Source: Triangularia verruculosa
Taxonomy: Eukaryota; Ascomycota; Sordariomycetes; Sordariales; Podosporaceae
Reading direction: 5' to 3'
DNA: 64,000 nt
Assembly (NCBI GenBank): GCA_033296885.1
Contig: MU864017.1
Location: 1 to 64,000, forward strand
In this document: one piece after another, positions 11,017-23,969 of the stretch
Position numbering within the stretch: the stretch's first letter is position 1
How the letters are laid out: each line of letters begins with the position of its first letter
Notes under the pieces: generated by a model
Told to the model about the DNA's origin: nothing
The model's input: only the letters and a program-made list of their open reading frames with translations
Database searches by the model: none
Made by a program: the position numbers and the translations under genes

Positions 11017-12396
11017 GATGGGTGGTGTGTGGAGGGGAGATGTGCTTCGGACGGGAGAGCAGCGAAGCGTTTGGATGGGATATGGCGATGTTAAAGTTGA
11101 CGTTGGTCAATTTGGGGTCCCTGTATCACTTTTCGAAATGACGCTCCAAGGGGGGCAGAACCAACCAACAGACCGGCAGCCAAGAACAGGTTGCTGGGAG
11201 CTGCACTTGGGCTGCGATAGGTCCGGGAATAACCGAACCAATCGCTGACTGCCGACCGCCGCGAGAGCTGCCGTGAGGTTGAGCCGACACCTGCCAGACC
11301 CGCTGTGGCCGGCCCGTGCCCGATTTAGATTTTCGGCGCACGGAGACGCGAGACGGGAGTCGACTTCCGCGGCTTCGATATATAAATAGGTTTGGCTTCC
11401 TATTACCATATTTCTTAACTTTGCCCATGCCCTGAGCCCTTTTTGAGCGCCCAGAGGCGTATAGACATGCCAAATCGCAGAATCACACGCTATCAGACGA
11501 ACCAGGCTCGATGACATCAGTGCCCTGGACCTGAAGATCGGTCCCCGGATCAGATAGACTCTCCCCACACCTGTCAGCCTTCCCGTGGAGAGAGATGGTC
11601 GTCGGTACTGAATCATGGCATTTGAGAATCCCGGTTTCATTCCCATGATCTGCCGTCAAGGATCACACTAGTTGCCCTTGTCCACTACATCTCATTTTTC
11701 AAGTCACACGGGAGCTGGATGGAAAAGGTCATTTGAAGTCTCCTTCGAGATTTGGGTCTCAAAGCTCACCAGTTTCTCACACTGAGAATTCTGAGCACGC
11801 AGTGGGTAACGGTCAATGTGATAATACACAATGGACAGATACTGGTGCGTCCATCTGGATCGAAGAAGGGCAGTATTCCTACATTCGAAAGCCTAGATAC
11901 AACGTATCCTTTGAGGCTTGTTAGGTAGCTGCCTTACAAAACTGTCGACTATTGACAATATGTAAACAATCAAGACTTCTATTCAACCAGGTACTGGAGC
12001 TAGACTTCATAAATCCTGCTTCCCAGCAACACTCTATCCTCGGCGTCAGCGTCGAGTCGAGACCTACTGAGCTATGAATTCAGTACCTGCATCTTGAATT
12101 CGCTTCTTGCATACCGTGACCCGTGCCTGCATGAGTCTATGCACTTACCGCAGCCCGCCTTAATCCCACTTTCCACCCTCCACCAATCAAACTCTCCCTC
12201 CCGATAGCACCCAAAAATAATATCCGATAACAGCTCACCTCGAACACCTTGATGAGCTTCTCATTCAATCGCATATTCACACCCTCACCATCTCACCATC
12301 TTCATTCACAATCACCAACTCACCGTCACCACCTCACCGTCATCACCACCAAACCCCCTCTCAACCCCTCATCACCCCATCCCACCCTCTCAAAAA
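11017..12396. other. Divergent intergenic region (lsc2 / lysine-rich protein gene)
   Basis: 1.4 kb with the promoters of both flanking genes. A TATATAAATA element is at about 11379-11388. The minus-strand frames here (up to 179 codons, 11107-11646) show neither codon bias nor recognisable motifs. Confidence 0.5.
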
Positions 12397-13182
12397 ATGC
12401 CACCCCCCGAACCCCCCACCAACCCAAAACTCCCCACCGACAAATACGCCTCCATCCTCAACTCCCTCTCCCTCTCCCTCACCTCCCGCCAATCCACAAT
12501 CACCTCCTCCCTCTCCCACCACCACCACCTTCGCAAACCCCCCACCACCACCGCCCCCCCAACCAGAAGTTTCTCCTCCATCACCCGCCCCTCCCCCTCT
12601 CACCAGTCGCCAACCCCCAACCAAGACGACAAAGACCTCTCTTTCATCCCCCCACCAAACCAAGGCCTAGGCTTCACCACCACCACCAAACCCACCCCCT
12701 CCGCCCACCAGAACGCAACCGAGGACCTCAAGAAGAAACTTCTCGGAAGAAACGCACAGCGACAAAAGGAAGAGGCCAAGAGAAAAAAGGACGAGAGCGA
12801 AAGTGAGGAAGAACTTGGCAAAGGCGCGGTAGGGAGGAGACCTAAACGGGCACGCACCGGGATTGAGCCGTCGTTGGCGGTGGGGAGGAGGAAGAAAGTA
12901 AAGGTTGATGCTGAGAAGCCGAGAGCAGAGGAGGGTGGTGGTGGAATGGAGGATGTGGCTATGGTTGAGGTAGTGGGTAGACAGCAAGATGAGAAGAGTG
13001 AGAAAGAGGAGGGTGGTCAGTCGGCAACGCCGCCGGTAAGCGAGGAGGCGGAAGTTGAGGGGGAGAGGAAAAAGAAGAAGAGAAAGAAGAACAAGAAGAA
13101 GAAGAGAAAGGATAAGGGCGCTTCCACGACGGAGGAGGGTGGTGAAGAAGGAGCTCAGGTGGATGGGGAGGATGACGAGTAA
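12397..13182 (+). CDS. Lysine-rich nuclear-type protein (DUF3245-like?)
   Basis: Single exon, 261 aa; the start has the context AAAAAATGCC. The N-terminal half is Pro/Ser/Thr-rich. A central segment with PPNQGLGF and later DLKKKLLGRNAQRQ looks like the conserved core and reminds me of the fungal DUF3245 family, which may be related to animal TRIR/C19orf43; this is from memory. The C-terminal half alternates acidic and basic patches and has a run of mostly Lys and Arg near residues 225-245 that would serve as a nuclear or nucleolar signal. No catalytic motif is visible. The coding strand switches from C-rich to G-rich halfway. Convergent with gyp5. Confidence 0.6.
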   Translation: MPPPEPPTNPKLPTDKYASILNSLSLSLTSRQSTITSSLSHHHHLRKPPTTTAPPTRSFSSITRPSPSHQSPTPNQDDKDLSFIPPPNQGLGFTTTTKPTPSAHQNATEDLKKKLLGRNAQRQKEEAKRKKDESESEEELGKGAVGRRPKRARTGIEPSLAVGRRKKVKVDAEKPRAEEGGGGMEDVAMVEVVGRQQDEKSEKEEGGQSATPPVSEEAEVEGERKKKKRKKNKKKKRKDKGASTTEEGGEEGAQVDGEDDE

Positions 13183-13743
13183 TTCTTTTGTTCAAATAAT
13201 ATCTAATATCTGCTGCCAGGTTCGAGACTCTGAGAGCGCAAAGCTTGGCCGGCTAATGGTTGCCAGTTTCCATCATGAATAATCAAACAATCTGAACTTA
13301 TACCTAGTTCAACACCATTTCCCTACAAAACAGAAACGCTTCGCAATCGTGTCTTGTGCTGGCAAAAGTCAAAGTAGACAAATGCAAAGTCTTCACATAA
13401 AACACAACCAAACAAACCAGGCTATCAATTCCTGATATTAATCCCACATTTCAGGCCTCAGGCCTATCAATTCTATGTTTGCTGCTGCTGCTGCTTTGCA
13501 AGCGTGTCCCCCATCCCATCTTACTTGACGACTATGCAGATACCCCTCCATTGCTATGTTATTTATAATTGTTTGGTAACCAGACACCTCGTACCATTCC
13601 TGTCCATATGCTCCCTTTCTTTTGCCCACTTTACCTAACGACAACAACAACAAGAACAATCACAATGACTTTTTTGGTGTTACACCTTCTTGATACATAT
13701 ATCCTTTCTCTTCTTCCCCCCTTTAAAGCCAAATATGCCATGC
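13183..13743. other. Convergent 3' intergenic region
   Basis: 560 bp between two converging genes. It holds two 3' UTRs and short CTG- and CAA-type repeats (13481-13495, 13640-13655). No gene is seen. Confidence 0.5.
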
Positions 13744-16666
13744 TTAGTTGTCAAACTGCTTCTTTAACTCTTTCCACTTTTGCTTCAGCGTCTCATGTTG
13801 AGAGTTGACCTATTCGCCACATGTTAGTATCTTCATCCTCAGAACAGGGGAAACAAGGGGTGAAAACATACCTCAGCATACTGCACCTTGGTAGCCACCA
13901 ACTCCTCCTCCAAGTCCTTCAGCTCCTTCTCCAGCCTCTCATTCTCCTCATGCACCTTCTCATTCCTCTTCATCAGATCCCCCCGTTCCAACTCCCACGC
14001 CTGCTCCAGCTCCTCCGGCTGCTTCTCAATCACAATCCTCAGCTCCTTCACCTGCCCCCTCAGGCTCTCATTCTCATCCTTCAGCTCCTCGTTCTCCACC
14101 TTGGTCTTGACCAAGTCCGTCGCCAACTCCGCCTGCTCCCGATCGTGCGCCTCGATCCTCTCCTCCAGCCTCCTCACCCTGTTCGCATAGCTCGCATTGG
14201 CCGACCGGAGCGACTCAAGCTCCTGCTCCCTTTCCTTTTCAGCCCTCGTTTTCTCCTCCCACTCCACCTTGTACGCCTGCAGCATCTCGGGCGTAATCTT
14301 CACCTCGCACGCATCCCTCACCAGCTGATCAGCCCTATACACCTCCTTGTCCAGACTGCTGCTGCTGCTCCCAAAGAACCCATTCTCCAAAATCGAATTC
14401 GTCGACGGAGTGGCATCAATGTAAAAATCAAACAGCCTATCCTTCAAGAACGTCGTCAACGCACCCATGTCCGTGATCCCCAGCAGGTTCGCCGCGTTCT
14501 TTTGCATCAGCACAATCCCAAACCTCAGAATCGCACTCAGCCCCTCCGACAGGATCAAGTCATAAATCCTCAACACCAGCTGCAGCGGGAATCTATACGC
14601 AAAAAGCGTCAAAAACCACTGCGTGGCATACAAATGCGGCGTGATCCCCCTCCTCCTCAAGTGGCAATACAGCGCCGGCTCCAGATCCTCCAGCAGCCTC
14701 TCAAACTGGAACAGCCGCAAATGCAGCCCCGGCATATCCGCCACAAACAGATCCCTGAGTTGGTAGTGATTCATCAGCCTCACCAGCAGGCAAAACGCTT
14801 CCTCTTCCGCCATGTTGAACAGTAGTGGCATGATCAAAAAGTTCATCCCTTGTGCGTACCCAACCGGCTCGTCAAACAGCGCATACGCCTTGCACACCCC
14901 AAACAGGCCCTCCTGAAGCCCTTGAGCGGCAGCGTACTTGGAGTAGCTTGTTCGAGCACCCAGGTCTCTCCTGATCACCTTTTCCAGCTTCTGTAGCTGG
15001 GCAAGATCTTCCTTATCCTTCTTCTTGCGCTCGGCAGCAGCAGCGGCCGACTTGATAGAGTCGGTTTCCTTGTCGGTAGGCGAGGAACCGCCGCCAGTAG
15101 AGGCGGTTTCCGAATTAACTGACGAGGCGGACGAAGCCGAGTCCTTGGTGCTTCCGTTGATGGTGCCGTTAATCTCCTTTTCAGTTCCCCTAGCAACAAG
15201 CTCCCGGTACACAAGCTCCAGCTCTTCGTTTTTGCTTTGTGCCAACACCTGCCAAATGACACCGCGGATGGCGCTCGGAATGCCGGTAGCAATCGCCTTA
15301 TTGAGCTCCTCGGCACTCGTCCGAGCCACCGCAGCAGGACCCTCGTAGACAACAGCCTGCCAGAGATCCCAATCAACCGGGGTATCAGCCATGGCAGAAG
15401 GCCCAGCATTGATACCGGCGACGGTACCTGGGGCTAGATCCCGGCTTGGGCTTTGCGGCAGCGGCGAGGGGGGTGGTTTTGGAATCGTAATCGTATCGGC
15501 ATCGCCATTCTCACTGCCTTGACCATCATCCTCCCCGTTCAGACCAGGGATCCCCGCCTCCTCTCTCATCCGCAGCGCCTTGAACCGATCCTTCAGACTG
15601 TTCCTCGATCCGACCGCCCGAGTCTCATCGTCTTCGTCGAGCTTGCTCAGCATCATCTCGGGGTTGCTCGCCATGGTGGCGACCGAGCTAGCTGTATTCC
15701 TTCTCGTGGAAGGTGCTGGTGGAACTGGCGTCTCGACCTTGGTCGAGCTTCTCGAGAGCCATGAAAAGGGGCTGTTGAACTTCCGGCCCGTTGGCGCTTG
15801 AGCAGCAGCCGGAACAGGATTTGGCGACGGCGGTGCTGCAGAGGCAGCTGGTGGGCTCTTTGACCGAGTATCCCAGGGCATGCTGATGCTGCTAAAAGAC
15901 ATAGTTTTGGCAGTGTGCGCCTTCTCCGGGACGGGGGCGGGCTTCTCTGTGGCCACAGGTTCGGTACTCGCCGCGGCGGGAACCTCCTGAGTTACTGCAG
16001 CGGCGGGGACGGAAGCGGCGATTTTGGCTGACTGAGTGGCGGCCGTTGGAGTTGAATCGTCGTCTAGGTTCACGTTGTCAAGCGAGCCAGCCGAAGCTTG
16101 AGAGACACGGGAGAAGCGGCGCGATATTCTGTTATCGGTCGTCGTCGGTGATTCCGGCTTTTCGACAACATCGGCAGGGCCATCGACGGTGAGCACAGAT
16201 TGCCGAGCCGGAGCAACTGGCGATTCCGGTTCTTCGTAGTCGGACTCGACTTCCTCCTCCACGGGAAGGGGTTTGACGACGGACGGTTGTGGCTTGGTTA
16301 ACGACCGGACCGAGCCTGTCTCGCCGGACTCGACGGCATCTTCAAAGGTGTCCTATTCGTTGCAGCAATAATTAGTACGACATTGAGGTTGTGTGACGGT
16401 GTCATCGGGAGATGGCAGAAAGAGATTTGGGGTGGCCCATGCAAGACCGAACCAGCTCGGGTCACCAAAGCAAGCAAAAAGAGTTGACGTACCGTGTCCT
16501 TGTCGGAGTCCCTTGATGGTGGCCTCTGCTCCAGCTGTGGTGGCGCCACCTTTGGGGTTTGGACCGTCTCCTTCTCTTCTACAGGAGAAAGCGGCGTTTC
16601 TTGCAGAAGCTCCTCCTTCACCTCCACGACCGGAGACTTGACCGTCTCCTCGATAGCTGTCGACAT
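13744..16666 (-). CDS. gyp5: TBC-domain RabGAP, Gyp5-like
   Basis: Three exons, 16666-16493, 16352-13872 and 13809-13744, give 906 aa. The last intron carries a perfect TACTAAC branch point. The first 370 residues are acidic and Ser/Pro-rich. The TBC domain spans roughly 385-705. It contains a charged, Ser-rich insertion, then IRRDLGART (about 518-526, arginine finger), then GYAQGMN (about 556-562, glutamine finger). The C-terminal 160 residues are coiled coil. Budding-yeast Gyp5 stimulates GTP hydrolysis on Ypt1 and Sec4 at Golgi and bud sites, and this domain order (TBC followed by coiled coil) fits it. The finger motif has one residue more between Asp and Arg than the textbook IxxDxxR, which may be normal for this subfamily. 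Confidence 0.88.
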
Positions 16667-18762
16667 GGTGACGTTGCCGATGTCCTTGGATACCGCCCAC
16701 GCAACCCTCGCCTTGTTTCGTCACCGGGGTTGCGGTGCCACGTTCTATAGATCGCCTGGCGAAAGCAAAGTCGGAATGATTGCTCTCGTAGATTTGCTCA
16801 CGCGCGCAGCTCTATTGCCATGGGCAAAAGGCGGGTTGACTTCCGTATCGAATTGGCTTTGATGGCGGGCGCCGTAATGCTTAAACGTGCTTCTGCTAAA
16901 AGGGGGTGTGCGATTGTGGAAATCGGTGTGTCTTGTGTCGTGTCAAGAACGGAAAATCGTCAGGTTGGGTTGGATGTACTTCATCAAAAAAGAGAAAGAG
17001 AAGTCGTAAGAAGAGAGAGAGCAAAACACTGTAAGAAGTCTCCCTCTCTCTGGCTGGAAGTAAGATCAGGAAAAGTGTTCAGGTGGTTTTTTTGGAATGA
17101 AGCCGCTTCGTTTGCGCCTCCCCGGGAGCAGCCCCTTATTTCCAATCGAGGTTTCCGCTAAAAATGGGGGCCTTGCCAGCTGTGGAGGGGCCCGCAGCGA
17201 GCATGGGGCCCCTCTCACACAAACACCTCAGGCGATCATTCTTGAACCCTTCTTCACCAACAACAGTGGCACTGCTCACGAGCTGACCACAGCTTCCCTT
17301 ATGACGGCAAGCTCGTGCACCGCATTTTGTAAAACCTCCCCAGCCGGTCATCTTGTGGTAATTGAGAAATATTAAACCGCAAATTTTCTGTTCTATTCCC
17401 GAGCCACGTTCCATATCCCCCATTGTGAACGCGGTTCGTCCGTTCCCTTGCCTCCATCCAGACGTGACAGCTGTTCCAATTCCTTGGCTCAAGTCATCTT
17501 CCGCCCTTCCGTACATACTACGTACCACACTGCTGCATAACCCAACATGGAGACCTCTCAAAACTAACGAACAAAGAACCTATTGACACAATCTATTCAT
17601 TCTCTTCTCCTCTGTTTCCCCAGCATCTTGTTCACCACCTTCTTATCATCTAGTGTATCTCCCATCATCAAGAACACCAAAACGCAGCTATCCCTAGCGT
17701 CTATATATGTATGTACCTTGGCGATACCTCTCCACCTCCCCTTCAACACCCTATAGGCTCCGGTACCGCCGAAGTATCCCACACCCCTACCCCAGCTCTT
17801 CCTCCGAAGAAAAGACGTTTCGTTTCATCGTTTCAGCCCTTTCCCCATTTGGTTCGCTGCCTTTTTTTGGGGTTCGCTTGCACAAGCACAACAGCAGCAA
17901 GAGAGGATCGCCAACCGCCCTTCTCCCGGTCGCAGATCACCTTCTACTGAAGCGATTGGAAGAGAGGCGCGGAGGCGCATCGTCCGATCTTTTCAAGCAG
18001 GATCGAATGAAAAGTGTTTCCAACTGTTCGATGGAGTTTCTTCTCTTTGCAGACTGACGACCAACGGCGTGCCAAACTTGCAAACCAGCACACATTCGAA
18101 ACTACCGATAAATCCACATCATGTAGACAATGTTCGCGCCCCACTAGATAACCCGAGATTCTCAATTTTGATTGGGAATTTAGTAAGCCCTTTCAGCCCG
18201 CATTAATTGAATCTCAATGCGAATTGAATCTCCCAAAATCTGCCTTGCGAGAATGACATTGTCTCCGCAGCGTTAATTAGGAAAGGAAATAAACTCGCAA
18301 GACATCTACAGGGCAACGAATCAGGGGTTCGTCAGAATCGTGAGAAACGAACAGCAACTTGAACATTATCACACTTCAAGAAATCCTAGGTTGTGAAAGA
18401 ACAGTTTGATATCACGGCTGTCGGTGACAACCTCACCACAGCAGCCCCGGATTTATTAGTATGTAGTACAGTACCCTCTACCCAAACACCAGATCCAGCT
18501 GTCCAGATCCTCTCTACTCGTTTACTCTCTCCCTCGCGTGTCCAGTCCAGTCCTGTCGGAACCCTCACACACCATATCAGTCTAAAAGCCCAGAAGAAAC
18601 ACGTGGTATCATCACCTCCCCAAACTCAAACCATCTTCTATTCCCCCAGCCCGGCCCCGAAACGCCTGAAAAAGAAAGAACCCCATTCCTTTGCCTGCTA
18701 TGCACCCGTCGCTCGTCCACACAAATCAGAATAAAAAACGCAAAAGTAAGGGAGACCTCTAG
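16667..18762. other. Intergenic region upstream of gyp5
   Basis: 2.1 kb with a purine tract near 16990-17025. A direct repeat of AATTGAATCTC lies at 18205-18215 and 18222-18232. None of the short frames shows coding bias or family features. Confidence 0.5.
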
Positions 18763-21700
18763 TTAAGCCAACCCCAACCACTTCAAAGCCTTCTTACTAT
18801 CTCCTGTCCCGCTTCCCCCTTGCTCCCGCCGTCTCCTCAGATACATCGGCATCAACCTCCTCTCCTCCTCATCTTCCTCCTCGTCATCTTCATCATACGT
18901 CATCGGCAGATGCGATAACGTAGCCACCTGCCTCAGCTGATTCTGTCCGTGATTCGGGATGTGGCTCAAGGTCTGAGAAGATGCTATCCCAGTCGAGAAA
19001 CCATAAGGCCTCGGGTATTGTTGCTGTTGGACAGCATTCCCCCTTGGCCGACCCCAGTTCCTCTCCTGCTGCTTTTGTGCCGTCAACGGATGGGCGCCGT
19101 GTGGAGTCGGGGTGGTATTTCTCGAGATTGGAGTGACGTTCCTCGGCGACATGATGCCTTGTGACAGTGCCGAAGAGTCTCTATGTATCGGCGGTCTGAG
19201 CCCACTCGGGCAAAACGACTCTGCGGGAGAGGCTGGCGGGGTGTCGAGTCCCGATGAGGCGATCGAGTCATGTCTGGGGTGGTTAGTTTGTTGCTGGTAT
19301 TCCTCCGTGGTTTGGGTTCTGGCCGCCTTGATGATTAATGCTGGGTAGACAGATTTTTTCGCTGCTGGCGGTCTCGTTATCGAGTCAATCTCACTAATGG
19401 GAGTCTTGGGAGGGGTATAAAAATCAGAGACAGACACCAGCTGTTTGTGAATAGATGTGAGAAAGGAAGCGGTATCAGCTTCGCTAGCTTGCGAAGGAAG
19501 AATGTAGTCTGCCTGGGTAAACGATGGGGATCCTAGCAAAGCCTCCAGGATGCTCCCAAAGTCTTCTTGGGACATAGGAGCGGTAGAGGATCTGTAGACC
19601 TCGATACTGGGAGGTGGAGAGAACGGTCGGTTCAAAGCGGAGGCGTCGCCGTTTATGACGCCAGCTATCTTCATTATCTCGTTGCCCATAAGCTTCTGAA
19701 CTGCTAGGATGGTTTCGAGGTGCTCCGGTGGATATTCGATTAGGAGAAACTGGACTTTGGGGTGGGCGCAGAGGTAGCGCTCGATGTAGGGGATGATTAG
19801 CGCCGCCAACACTGACCGATCTGAGAAGGGGCTGTTCCGAGTTTGCTTCGCTAGGGGTTGCGCCGTATAAGCCTGCATTGCGCCGGCGATGAGGTCTCTG
19901 TGGGAGGTTAACAACTACCAGACTACAAATCTTTTTGGGAAGCCTACCTAAGGCTCACACGTCCTGTTCGGGAGGCGCCGTCTTTGCACCCTAGTTTCTC
20001 GAGTAGTCGTACCACTTCGCTGAGGCGAGCTTTGCTGACACCAACTTCACCGCCAACTCCCAATATCATATCAACCTTACCCTTCCTCACATAGCGGCTC
20101 ACCACAGACAGCTGGTCCCAAATACTGTCCGTCACTGAGCCATCTCCTGACGACCGTGGTCGGCGACCAGTCTTCGCTTGTGGGCATTGAGACGTGAGAA
20201 TCGATCGCAATGAGTTTTGCGTCAAGACTGATGGCTCTTCCCCAACAGGTATGGTCCAAAATCGTTGAGTCGGCTCAACAGTAGAAACCGGCCGTGCCTC
20301 GGAAGGTGTTGGTGAATGTCCTGGCGTCGGTAATCCGTGAACTAACCCACCGTTAATCCAGGAATGCTTTCTTCTGTCAGATGACGTTTCCGTAAAAGAT
20401 GAAGGGCTGAGGTTCTCCAGCATTCTCCGCGTGGTGTTGTAGGTCTTCTCCAGGACGCCCGAGTCTCGAATATGCATCCTATCCGAATAATCGCCCCTCT
20501 GGAAACCCTGAAAAACAAGATCCAATGATTCGTCCAATTGTGGTGTAGAGAGATAGACTACCAAATCCTCCCGAAGTGGCAGCACCGGTTCAAATGTTTT
20601 CTCGTTGGTCGCGGGCTCGGTGTTCTCGTGATCGGGCTCAGTGAGATTGGCGTTGTGACCTTGGCCCCACTGCTCAAACAAACCCAAGCGATGGCAACCT
20701 CCCATATCATCATGGTCCACCAAATGCTTCCCAAGACCACTCGAGTGATTTTTCGCAGTCAACTTGTCATCTGCTGACCGTGGTCGCTCATTTTCGAAAT
20801 GCTCATGTCGAGAAAACGATGGCTTGTCCGTCGCAGCGGAGTGGTGCTCGGCGGGCTCCTCTCTAATCCCAGTCCATCTAATAGATGGCGAGGGAATCTC
20901 AATTCGAAGAGGTGTTCGTCGATTACTTGGTGGTGGTGCCAGATTCCTTCCAGAAGATGAGTTGGGTGACGTAAGCCCGTTGCGCCCAGTATCCTCGTCA
21001 CTTGAGGCTGATGACCCCTTAGATCCCAGAATGCTACCCATGACAGAGTCCACCACAGACAAACTCATACTCCTTCTGACGACTTTCCGCTTCTTGATCT
21101 CAATGAGTCTGATGGTCATATCAACCTCGTTGGTAGCCGGTTGCAGAAAAGCCGTCTCCTTATCCAGCAGGTCCGCCGCTCTCATTGCTCTGATTACAGG
21201 GTCTTCGAAAGGGTTGTGGCTTTTGTCCTGAACAAACACCGTCTCTTTTGGCGAAGGTCCATCTGACGTGTCCTTTCTGAGACGCAACGGTCGTGGGACT
21301 AGAGTGGCGGATCTGGGGCTAGCAATAACCTTGACTTTCCCAAGTGCCGCTATCGATGAACCGAGATTCTTGGCGACTTGTGAGCGACGAGAGGCTTCTC
21401 TAGCAAGGTGAGCAGCACCTTTGCTGGCTAGTTGGCAAAACATCAGATCAGCCTCCTCGACATTGCCATTGGTTTGGTGTCTGCTGATGGCTGAGAGGCA
21501 AAGAGCATGTGCTCCGACTGTGCCTCCATGCGTGAAAACAATTCGTCCTTCCTCGGCTGTCGACTTTTGCAAAAACTCCAGGGCTTCAGCATGTCGTTTT
21601 TGGGCGGCCAAGTGTACCCTGTGAATCAGTTGAGTAACATCTTGGACTTCGTCCTTCTTGACATCTCCCAGGTAATCTTGAAGGGCGGGTAGGATAAGAA

Positions 21701-21809
21701 TCTGAGGGGAGGCGGGAAGAAGGCGCAGCTGAGTCGCTACCAATTTTGCTGGACCTTCCAATGCCACCAGACGCCCATTCAGCTCCGGCAAGGCTGGCAA
21801 CTCTGCCAT
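18763..21809 (-). CDS. Large protein of unknown function (998 aa)
   Basis: Two exons, 21809-19948 and 19897-18763, joined by a 50-nt intron whose phase closes on ...VSLRDLIAG. I do not recognise a family. The N-terminal 170 residues are predicted helical, rich in Ala and Leu (LPALPELNG..., AQKRHAEALEFLQK), and could form a helical-repeat or MIT-like bundle. Residues 175-600 are mostly disordered and Ser/Pro-rich with a short conserved-looking island, REDLVVYLSTPQLDESLDLVFQG split over about residues 430-455. The second exon opens with a compact helical region (to about residue 705), then a disordered tail with an acidic stretch and a final KKALKWLGLA. Homologues in related fungi are sometimes labelled mucin-like because of the Ser/Thr/Pro content, but I see no signal peptide. 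Confidence 0.75.
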
Positions 21810-23969
21810 TTTGGAGTTGAAAATATTTTCCCCAGGTAGTCGCAGTGAATTGTGTTGTGTGTACTGGCGATGGTTGCAACGACTTGGCTTATCAGCATGC
21901 CATGCTCACTAGGGAATAGGCAACAGCAGGTCGAAAAAGGTCCTCGTTAGTCGTAATAGTCGGTTTATATCTGTGATGCAGCCCAGATCCTGCCGTGTGC
22001 CCAACAGCCAACAATGATGTCGCTTAACAGCCAGTGGCTTGTGAAGAAGAAAATCAGAAAAGATCAGGCTCGGGCATTGCAAATGCGCCAGAGTAATAAA
22101 GTGTTGTAAAAGAGGAAAAGAGCACGAGAACAGGAGGGGGTGGCTTGCTCTTGAAAAAAAAGATTGGGTCAAAATTGGCCAGTTCGCAGAGCAAGAGCAA
22201 GCGGGCCAGAGTCTGGGTAACACCGCCGGCTGATGTAGGGTCTGGCTCCCCAGCTTCTAAAGAGTTAAGAAAGAATTTGGGGGTTTGCCAGCTTGCAAGC
22301 ACCAGTGCCGCTTTGTTGCGCCTTGCAAACGGAGGCCCGGAGGAGAAACATGAACCTGAGTGGTCGTGGATTCTGAAAAGACAACAGAGGAAGGAAGGAA
22401 CTGAACCTGTTTACCCAACCAGTTCAAGACCAAGTTCGGTGAAGCTAATATCCATACCAGGGAAAAACAAGTAACATCAAGCATGGAGGATCATTCCGAG
22501 TGCCAGTGAATCTGACAGACATCTCTTCGAAGACTCGCTTCCATTGCACCACATACGGTGGCCCACGGTGGTCCGGAGAGTACCACCCTCTCCTCCTCCC
22601 GCCGAGCGTAAACGAACACGTCTTCCGGCCTTCGGAACCTAGCCGGGTGCCAGCATGAGGATTGACACGGGCGTGATTGGCCGTTGGACTACGAAACACA
22701 TTAACAATGTTGTGTGAGGGATTCAAACCTTGTTGGGGCGGGTCTCCGTAAGCGCCTCTTGCACACCAATTCATCGTCAGACGGCCAAGGGACAGCCAGG
22801 AACAGCCCGTGAGAGGAGGATGTCGTGGTGAGGGACAATGCAACGCCACTACCATGCTTCTCTGCTCCTGCTGTCTGCTGCTGGGTGCTGCATGTGCTTT
22901 GTCAGACGGGAGAAAGGGGGCAAGATCAGCTCAGTTCAGAACAGCATGCAAGATCACCACATGCGTGGTGTCTTGTCTTCTGTCTTGTGTCGATGTGTGG
23001 ACGGCTTGATGAGGTGTCGAACATGAGGGGAAACATTGGCTAGTTCCATGCAGGGATTGACTGAAAAAGCGGAGAATTCCAGAGCGTTGTTGCTCCAGGG
23101 CTGACCCGCCGTGAGATAGCGCTTCTGGGCAATCCCGATCCGGGGATGGGCCCTCCATCTTGTATTCTCTTCCCAACTTCCATCTGACAGTGGTTCGCCA
23201 ATCGCTGGAGAGATCTGGGCTGTCAAAAACACTCAGACCTCCATCTTACCATGGTACCCAAAGAGGGGCCCTAGATGACTCTTCTGGCTGTTCCGAGGCA
23301 ATGGCAAACGGCAGTTTATTTTACTGACAGCTCTCTACCTGTATCCTTGCCTTTTCCGGGGGCGTTGTTGACTCTAGTCTCTCTACGCCGTAACAACTGC
23401 CGACAAGGCTCTGGGGGCTATATCCAATGCAACTCCATCTCATCTTCGATCCTGGACTGGCTTCAGCCATCTGTCTCTGACTCGGCCGGTTCTACCTATC
23501 GGTCGTTGATTAATCTGAAGACTACCGCTTGCCACTCCCATATCACGCATACTACATGCAAGTGCTCCAAAACACACCTGTGGTGGCGCCAATATTCCTG
23601 ACTTTCGGCCATTTCCGGGAATATGGATGGTAAGCCTCGAGAGAAGTTCAAGATGACTTGAAACTTCATTATTACCAGCCACTTCGCATGCGCTTCCGTT
23701 CGTCTCGAATATCACGCCTCTAGGCAGCCTCCCGTCAAGCTGAGCGGAAACATGCAGTTCACGCTCAGTCCTTGCAATCACGCGCAATCAAACCCGGTGG
23801 CGTCCAGGAACCACGTGTGGAACGATGGGAACACTGAAACAACAGGTCTAGAAGCCGGCTCAATCTTCTGGAGCGCCCACAGAGCACGCAGACGCCGGAA
23901 CACAGTGCCTAGGGCCCAACGATACGAATAACAAACCGGGGTGGCGTGCCCAAATCTAGCTCTGAGGTT
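21810..23969. other. Intergenic region between the 998-aa gene and the WD40 gene
   Basis: 2.2 kb. I see no gene, repeat array or recognisable element. All frames are short, lack codon bias, and are crossed by stops on both strands. Confidence 0.5.

Noticed and set aside
11107..11646. 179-codon minus-strand frame upstream of lsc2
   Set aside because: No codon bias or domain; lies in the divergent promoter region.
13821..14825. 334-codon plus-strand frame rich in Leu, Gln and His
   Set aside because: Antisense to the coiled-coil and TBC part of gyp5.
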